Below are positions 60,385 through 64,000 of a DNA stretch of 64,000 bases, piece after piece (the stretch's first letter is position 1; each line of letters opens with the position of its first letter). Made by a program: the position numbers and the translations under genes. The stretch lies in NCBI GenBank assembly GCA_015066175.1, contig SVOW01000007.1, forward strand, positions 1-64,000, read 5' to 3'. This stretch comes from Oscillospiraceae bacterium (GTDB taxonomy: Bacteria; Bacillota; Clostridia; Oscillospirales; Acutalibacteraceae). Below the pieces are notes generated by a model, which was given only the letters and a program-made list of their open reading frames with translations, was not told the origin of the DNA and made no database searches.

Positions 60385-61929
60385 TTATTCTTCTATTCCT
60401 TTTCTTTCTTCGATTTCTGCTACCATTTCTCTCTGACGTTTTTCTGTGAGAGTGTAGAAGAACATAGGAACTGCACAAGCAAAGAAGCTGATTAAGCCTG
60501 AAAGGATAAGCACATTCCAGAGTGCATCTGCGTTGCCAACTGTGCCTGTTTCTGTATCAATCTTTGCAATGCTTACTGACATAACGCCGATGAATGCACC
60601 GACTGCCATACCGATTTTGTTGATAAGTGTCTGCATAGCGAAGCAGATACCCTCGCCACGTTCACCTGTTTTCCATTCAAGGTAGTCAACTGTGTCACCA
60701 ATCATAGCATAAGTCATAATATTGTTAACGCCCTGAGGAAGACCGAGAAGGATAAGTCCGATTGCGCACACAACAAGCTTCCAGGGTGCATCGTAACCTA
60801 CAAAATACATAACAGTCATAACAACGCCACCAAAAAGATGGATGATGATGTATGTATATTTTTTAGTGAATTTCTTTGTCATCCACGGAACAAGAAGTGA
60901 TGCTACAAGTCCGCCGGGCACAACAAGAAGTGTGATAATTCCGTAAAGGCCTTCATTCTGAAGAATGTATTTTGCAAAATACAGACCGCCTGTGTATGTA
61001 TAAACCATTCTTGCACCGCCAAGGATACCTGAAAGCACAATAAGAAGAAGTTCTTTGTTCTTGAAGAGAAGTTTGATATTGTGACCAAAAGAAGGAGCTT
61101 CGCCTTCCGCTGTGAAACGTTCTTTTGTATTTTTGAAGCCATAGAAAAACATAGGCATTGCAACAACTACGAACACAACTGCACAGATGAAATAAATCCA
61201 TTTGAGAGTATCTGCGTTGTCGTTTACGCAAGCATCTTTAACTGTGCCAATGAAAGCTTTTGCGCCTTCTGCATCAACGCCTTTGTCTTTCATAATAAGT
61301 GCAATTTCATCAGCAGTGTATTTGAATTTCTTTGTAAGAGCATCTGTTATAAAAGGAACACCTACTGTTACGATACCTGCACCAAGAGTACATGCAAGAC
61401 GAGCAACTGTGAGAATATTTCCGCGGACAGTTGTATCATTTGACATACATGTTGAAAGACCCCAGTAAGGAACGTCAGCAACAGTATAAACCATTGACCA
61501 GATAACATAAATAACCGAAATGAGAACAAATGCTGTTACTGATTTTGCCTGGAACCAGGGAAGGAAGCAAAGAATGGTTGTTATACCGATAGGAATTGCC
61601 ATCCATTTAAGATAAGGGCGACATTTACCCCATTTTGTGCGTGTCTTATCAACTATACTACCCATAATCGGGTCGTTAAAAGCATCAAAAACACGTGTGG
61701 CAAGCATAAGAATCGCAACTGCAACTGCACCTTCAATTGCGCCAATTTTCACGCCTGCTGCGCCGAAGAGCAAAGCATCTGTCATAAAGATTGTCAGGTA
61801 TGAACCTACGATAGTACAGATAAAGTTCTGTCCGATACCTGTTACGCTATACGCGATAGCTTCTTTGGGTTGCACGCCTTTGCCCGGTGTTGTGCCGAAC
61901 AATTTGTGCAGCATTGCATTAATTTTCAT
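60385..61929 (-). CDS. GPH-family sugar:cation symporter, copy 5
   Basis: This 514-residue MFS transporter has the GPH motifs RVFDAFNDPIMGSIVDKTRTKWGKCRPYLKW and MIGDTVDYLEWKTGERGEGICFA. About 12 membrane segments are present, with a soluble loop in the middle (DKGVDAEGAKAFIGTVKDACVNDNAD). The start is ATG at 61929, with GGAGG five bases upstream; an in-frame TTG farther out would overlap that site. It probably imports a beta-glycoside for the GH3 enzyme encoded downstream. It has its own promoter and terminator, so the two genes are adjacent but not strictly one operon. Confidence 0.91.
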   Translation of the reverse strand: MKINAMLHKLFGTTPGKGVQPKEAIAYSVTGIGQNFICTIVGSYLTIFMTDALLFGAAGVKIGAIEGAVAVAILMLATRVFDAFNDPIMGSIVDKTRTKWGKCRPYLKWMAIPIGITTILCFLPWFQAKSVTAFVLISVIYVIWSMVYTVADVPYWGLSTCMSNDTTVRGNILTVARLACTLGAGIVTVGVPFITDALTKKFKYTADEIALIMKDKGVDAEGAKAFIGTVKDACVNDNADTLKWIYFICAVVFVVVAMPMFFYGFKNTKERFTAEGEAPSFGHNIKLLFKNKELLLIVLSGILGGARMVYTYTGGLYFAKYILQNEGLYGIITLLVVPGGLVASLLVPWMTKKFTKKYTYIIIHLFGGVVMTVMYFVGYDAPWKLVVCAIGLILLGLPQGVNNIMTYAMIGDTVDYLEWKTGERGEGICFAMQTLINKIGMAVGAFIGVMSVSIAKIDTETGTVGNADALWNVLILSGLISFFACAVPMFFYTLTEKRQREMVAEIEERKGIEE

Positions 61930-61961
61930 AGCAACCTCCAAAATTATAGTTTATTAGGTAT

Positions 61962-61989
61962 ATTTTAGCACATTAACAGAAAAAATCAA
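61962..61989 (-). promoter_or_regulatory. Promoter of GPH copy 5
   Basis: TTGATT (61984-61989), a 16-base spacer and TAAAAT (61962-61967) on the minus strand. Confidence 0.6.
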
Positions 61990-61994
61990 GCATC

Positions 61995-62023
61995 TTGCTC
62001 TTTTTATTTCAGCGTGATATAAT
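61995..62023 (+). promoter_or_regulatory. Promoter of the CapA-like gene
   Basis: TTGCTC (61995-62000), a 17-base spacer and TATAAT (62018-62023). Confidence 0.62.
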
Positions 62024-62053
62024 TAATTTATAGAAATGAAAGGATCTGCACTT

Positions 62054-63217
62054 ATGAAAGATAAAACTTCATTGGTTTTTACAGGCGATATAGGCTTTGA
62101 TAAATATATGTACGAAAAGTGGGAAGACGAAAATCTTCTGTCAGAAGAAGTGCTTCAGTTTCTCCACAGTGCCGACCATGTTGTGGCAAATGTGGAAGGT
62201 CCTGTTGCACCTGTTGAAACAAACACCACAAAAGAAGGTGTTCAGCAGCTTCTTCACACTATTGACCCCCAGGCGACAAAGGTTTTCAGCAAAATGAAAG
62301 CCGATATATGGAATATCTGCAACAACCATATTATGGACGCAGGCGAATACGGCATTAAGAGCACCCTTGAAATTGCAGAAAAAATGGGCGTTAAAACTAT
62401 CGGCGCAGGTATGGATATTCACCAAGCGAGAAAGCCTGTGATTCTTGATGAAGCAGGCGGAATCGGCATGTTCGGTGTAGGTTATCAGCGTGCCTGCAGA
62501 AAAGCAGACGAAGAAAAGCCGGGTTGCTACAGCTGGAGCGACCTTGATGAAATTGAAAAATCAATTAAAGAAATCAAATCAAAATGCCGTTGGTGCATAG
62601 TTGTGGCTCACGCAGGCGAAGAATTCACTCCACTGCCCTCACCTTACACAAGAGAAAGATATCATAAATATCTTGAAATGGGCGCTGATATTGTTGTTTC
62701 ACACCATCCCCACGTGCCGATGAATTATGAAACTGTGGGCGATAAAATTATTTTCTATTCATTGGGCAATTTTATTTTTGATACTGATTATCAGCGTTCA
62801 CAATACAACACTGAATTCGGTTTGCTTGTTAAATTGAATTTCACTGAAGATAATTTCACATGGGAGCCTATGGGCCTTGAAATTTTACGAGGTGAAGAGC
62901 ACGTTGTAAAAGCAGATTTGCCGAGAATTTTTGTTGACGTGCAGGAAGAAGATTTTAAACTTCTCTCTCCCCTTTCAGCAAAAATGCACATCGCCGCCAC
63001 AAGAAGACAGATGACTTATTTAAACCCTGCCCGATTTAAAAATGCGACAGAAGAAGAATGGGCAGAGCATTTCCGCGAGCCTTTAAGAACAGGTCGTGTG
63101 CCCGGTGAAACACTTGACTTTTTCATCCTTGTGCCCCTTGCAGCAGAAGCAGAAAAAGGAGAATGGAAAAAAAGCAAGCTTGAAGATGTGAAAAACTATA
63201 TTCTGGAACAGATGTAG
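62054..63217 (+). CDS. CapA/PGA-synthesis family metallophosphatase-like protein
   Basis: This 387-residue protein has the CapA plan of the metallophosphoesterase superfamily: LVFTGDIGFDKYM, VVANVEGPVAP, NICNNHIMDAGEYGI, CIVVAHAGEEFTPLPS, VVSHHPHVPMNYE and IIFYSLGNFIFD. CapA proteins take part in poly-gamma-glutamate capsule synthesis in Bacillus, but many relatives are of unknown role. There is no signal peptide or membrane anchor here, which does not fit classical CapA, and no capB or capC lies nearby. The ATG at 62054 is chosen because AAAGGA lies nine bases upstream; the in-frame ATG at 62036 overlaps that site. Confidence 0.87.
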   Translation: MKDKTSLVFTGDIGFDKYMYEKWEDENLLSEEVLQFLHSADHVVANVEGPVAPVETNTTKEGVQQLLHTIDPQATKVFSKMKADIWNICNNHIMDAGEYGIKSTLEIAEKMGVKTIGAGMDIHQARKPVILDEAGGIGMFGVGYQRACRKADEEKPGCYSWSDLDEIEKSIKEIKSKCRWCIVVAHAGEEFTPLPSPYTRERYHKYLEMGADIVVSHHPHVPMNYETVGDKIIFYSLGNFIFDTDYQRSQYNTEFGLLVKLNFTEDNFTWEPMGLEILRGEEHVVKADLPRIFVDVQEEDFKLLSPLSAKMHIAATRRQMTYLNPARFKNATEEEWAEHFREPLRTGRVPGETLDFFILVPLAAEAEKGEWKKSKLEDVKNYILEQM

Positions 63218-63225
63218 GTAAAAAT

Positions 63226-63426
63226 ATGGATACAATAAAATTCCTTGCAGAAATTTCACGTGAATTTTTAAAGATTCATAAAATATATAAAATCAAGATG
63301 AAAAAGGTTTCGGAAATGTCTGATAAAGATTTAATTACTGCCTGCCATCATTTTGTTGAAGACAACAGACTGAACGATGAATGGTACAAATTCCGCGAAG
63401 AAAAAGAAGCAGAAATAAAGATATAA
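63226..63426 (+). CDS. Small hypothetical protein
   Basis: I do not recognise this 66-residue protein. It is highly charged and probably helical (FLAEISREFLKIHKIYKIK ... DKDLITACHHFVEDNRLNDEWYKFREEKEAE), with a central region rich in Lys and Asp and no membrane segment or Cys. It starts eight bases after the CapA-like stop, with AGG upstream, so cotranscription with that gene is likely. A terminator follows, which supports it being a real last gene. Confidence 0.6.
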   Translation: MDTIKFLAEISREFLKIHKIYKIKMKKVSEMSDKDLITACHHFVEDNRLNDEWYKFREEKEAEIKI

Positions 63427-63443
63427 AATTCAGAACAAAGAAC

Positions 63444-63472
63444 AAAGCCGTACACAACCCGTGTACGGCTTT
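63444..63472. terminator. Bidirectional terminator
   Basis: AAAGCCGTACAC and GTGTACGGCTTT form a 12-bp perfect stem between converging genes, with T on the plus side. Confidence 0.82.
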
Positions 63473-63491
63473 TATGTTATACCTGATATAT

Positions 63492-64000
63492 TTATTTCAA
63501 TCCGTTTTTATCAAATTGAAGAACGGTTTCCATGGCAATTTCAAGACCCGCTCTGATAGTTTTTTCATCAAGAATATCTGCTGTATCAAGACGTGTGTGA
63601 TAGTATCTTGCAGGGGTGGGATCCATTGCAATAAAACTTGCAGCAGGCACTCCGATTTGTGAAAATGCAGCAGCATCGGTTGAACCTAAATCAATAGTGC
63701 CGATGTCGATTTTATCATAACCTGCTTTTTTGCCGCTTTCTTTGATAAGGTTTGCAACTCTTTTATCGTTTTTGACTGTGCCGTTCATATCGCCGAGAAT
63801 GATTTTCATAAAATCAAAATCGTGGATTGTGTCGATAGCCACAAAAATTGTTTCAACGTTTTTGTCCGTGAATTCTTCTTTATGACGTTTTGCAAAATCT
63901 TTTGAACCGCGAAGACCTGATTCTTCACCGTTTACAAGAGCAATCACAATTTCTGTGTTTTCAAGGCGGATGTTGTTATCTTTTAAATACTTTGCAACGG
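63492..64000 (-). CDS. M28-family zinc aminopeptidase, partial
   Basis: The C-terminal part (about 169 residues) of a metallopeptidase is present; its start lies beyond the right edge. The frame stays open to 64000, and the upstream codons read VAKYLKDNNIRLENTEIVI, so there is no true start inside the window. M28 signatures are ALVNGEESGLRGS (catalytic Glu pair), AIDTIHD, DLGSTDAAAFSQIGVPAASF and the metal-binding His in YYHTRLDTADILD. Such enzymes remove N-terminal amino acids from peptides. Whether it is exported cannot be judged without the N-terminus. Confidence 0.85.
   Translation of the reverse strand, partial: VAKYLKDNNIRLENTEIVIALVNGEESGLRGSKDFAKRHKEEFTDKNVETIFVAIDTIHDFDFMKIILGDMNGTVKNDKRVANLIKESGKKAGYDKIDIGTIDLGSTDAAAFSQIGVPAASFIAMDPTPARYYHTRLDTADILDEKTIRAGLEIAMETVLQFDKNGLK

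Noticed and set aside
62054-63217. Poly-gamma-glutamate capsule locus
   Set aside because: No capB or capC genes are present and the protein lacks an export or membrane segment.

Overview
The window looks like a chromosomal segment of a low-GC, Gram-positive gut-type anaerobe of the class Clostridia. The evidence is a McsA/McsB/ClpC/CtsR arginine-phosphorylation set, HrcA with a CIRCE operator, a DegV protein, a TIGR01440 (YwlG-like) protein, an OmpR-type two-component system next to an HtrA protease, and many secreted proteins with Gram-positive signal peptides. The species cannot be fixed from the sequence. There is no phage, no insertion sequence with a transposase, and no CRISPR array.

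Layout. 1-8.1 kb (minus strand): a secreted protein of unknown function, three tandem GPH-family sugar transporters that each have a near-identical promoter and their own terminator, and an orphan oligopeptide-binding lipoprotein. 8.2-19.4 kb (plus): a tightly packed ten-gene run of rmuC, a giant secreted double metallophosphoesterase, prfB, a cyclase-family hydrolase, a sugar-phosphate transferase, three tandem endonuclease/exonuclease/phosphatase paralogs, thyA and folA. 19.4-23 kb: two paralogous membrane proteins with an N-terminal zinc ribbon and an outside DnaJ-like Cys cluster, then a lipid kinase. 23-32.4 kb (minus): an uninterrupted stress cluster, ctsR-mcsA-mcsB-clpC followed by hrcA-grpE-dnaK-dnaJ, with perfect CtsR boxes and a perfect CIRCE. 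32.6-38.3 kb (plus): an MBL/beta-CASP nuclease, a response regulator, a histidine kinase and an HtrA-like protease. 38.4-44.9 kb (plus): three secreted proteins (heparinase-like, Ig-like plus a large unknown domain, metallophosphoesterase). 45-49.5 kb (minus): a zinc-ribbon membrane protein with YD repeats, a repeat-rich intergenic stretch, a GH43-like protein, YebC and a YwlG-like protein. 49.6-51.6 kb (plus): Mrp ATPase and an AI-2E family permease. 51.6-56.4 kb (minus): tetR, a GPH transporter and GH31. Then degV, a tRNA-Leu(GAG) followed by tandem copies of its own 3' end, GH3, another GPH transporter, a CapA-like protein, a small protein, and the 3' part of an M28 peptidase cut by the window edge.

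How it fits together (inference): five GPH cation-sugar symporters with GH3, GH31 and GH43 enzymes and a heparinase-like lyase suggest life on imported oligosaccharides. Four metallophosphoesterase-type proteins and three EEP-family proteins, several of them exported, suggest phosphate ester or nucleic acid scavenging outside the cell. The stress genes form one contiguous block under two repressors, and CtsR-like half sites reach into the promoter of the divergent MBL nuclease.

The most unusual non-coding structures are the 150-bp tandem units after tRNA-Leu, two 76-bp composite palindromes at exact 100-bp spacing, and a 44-bp relic of a metallophosphoesterase 3' end next to half of such a palindrome.
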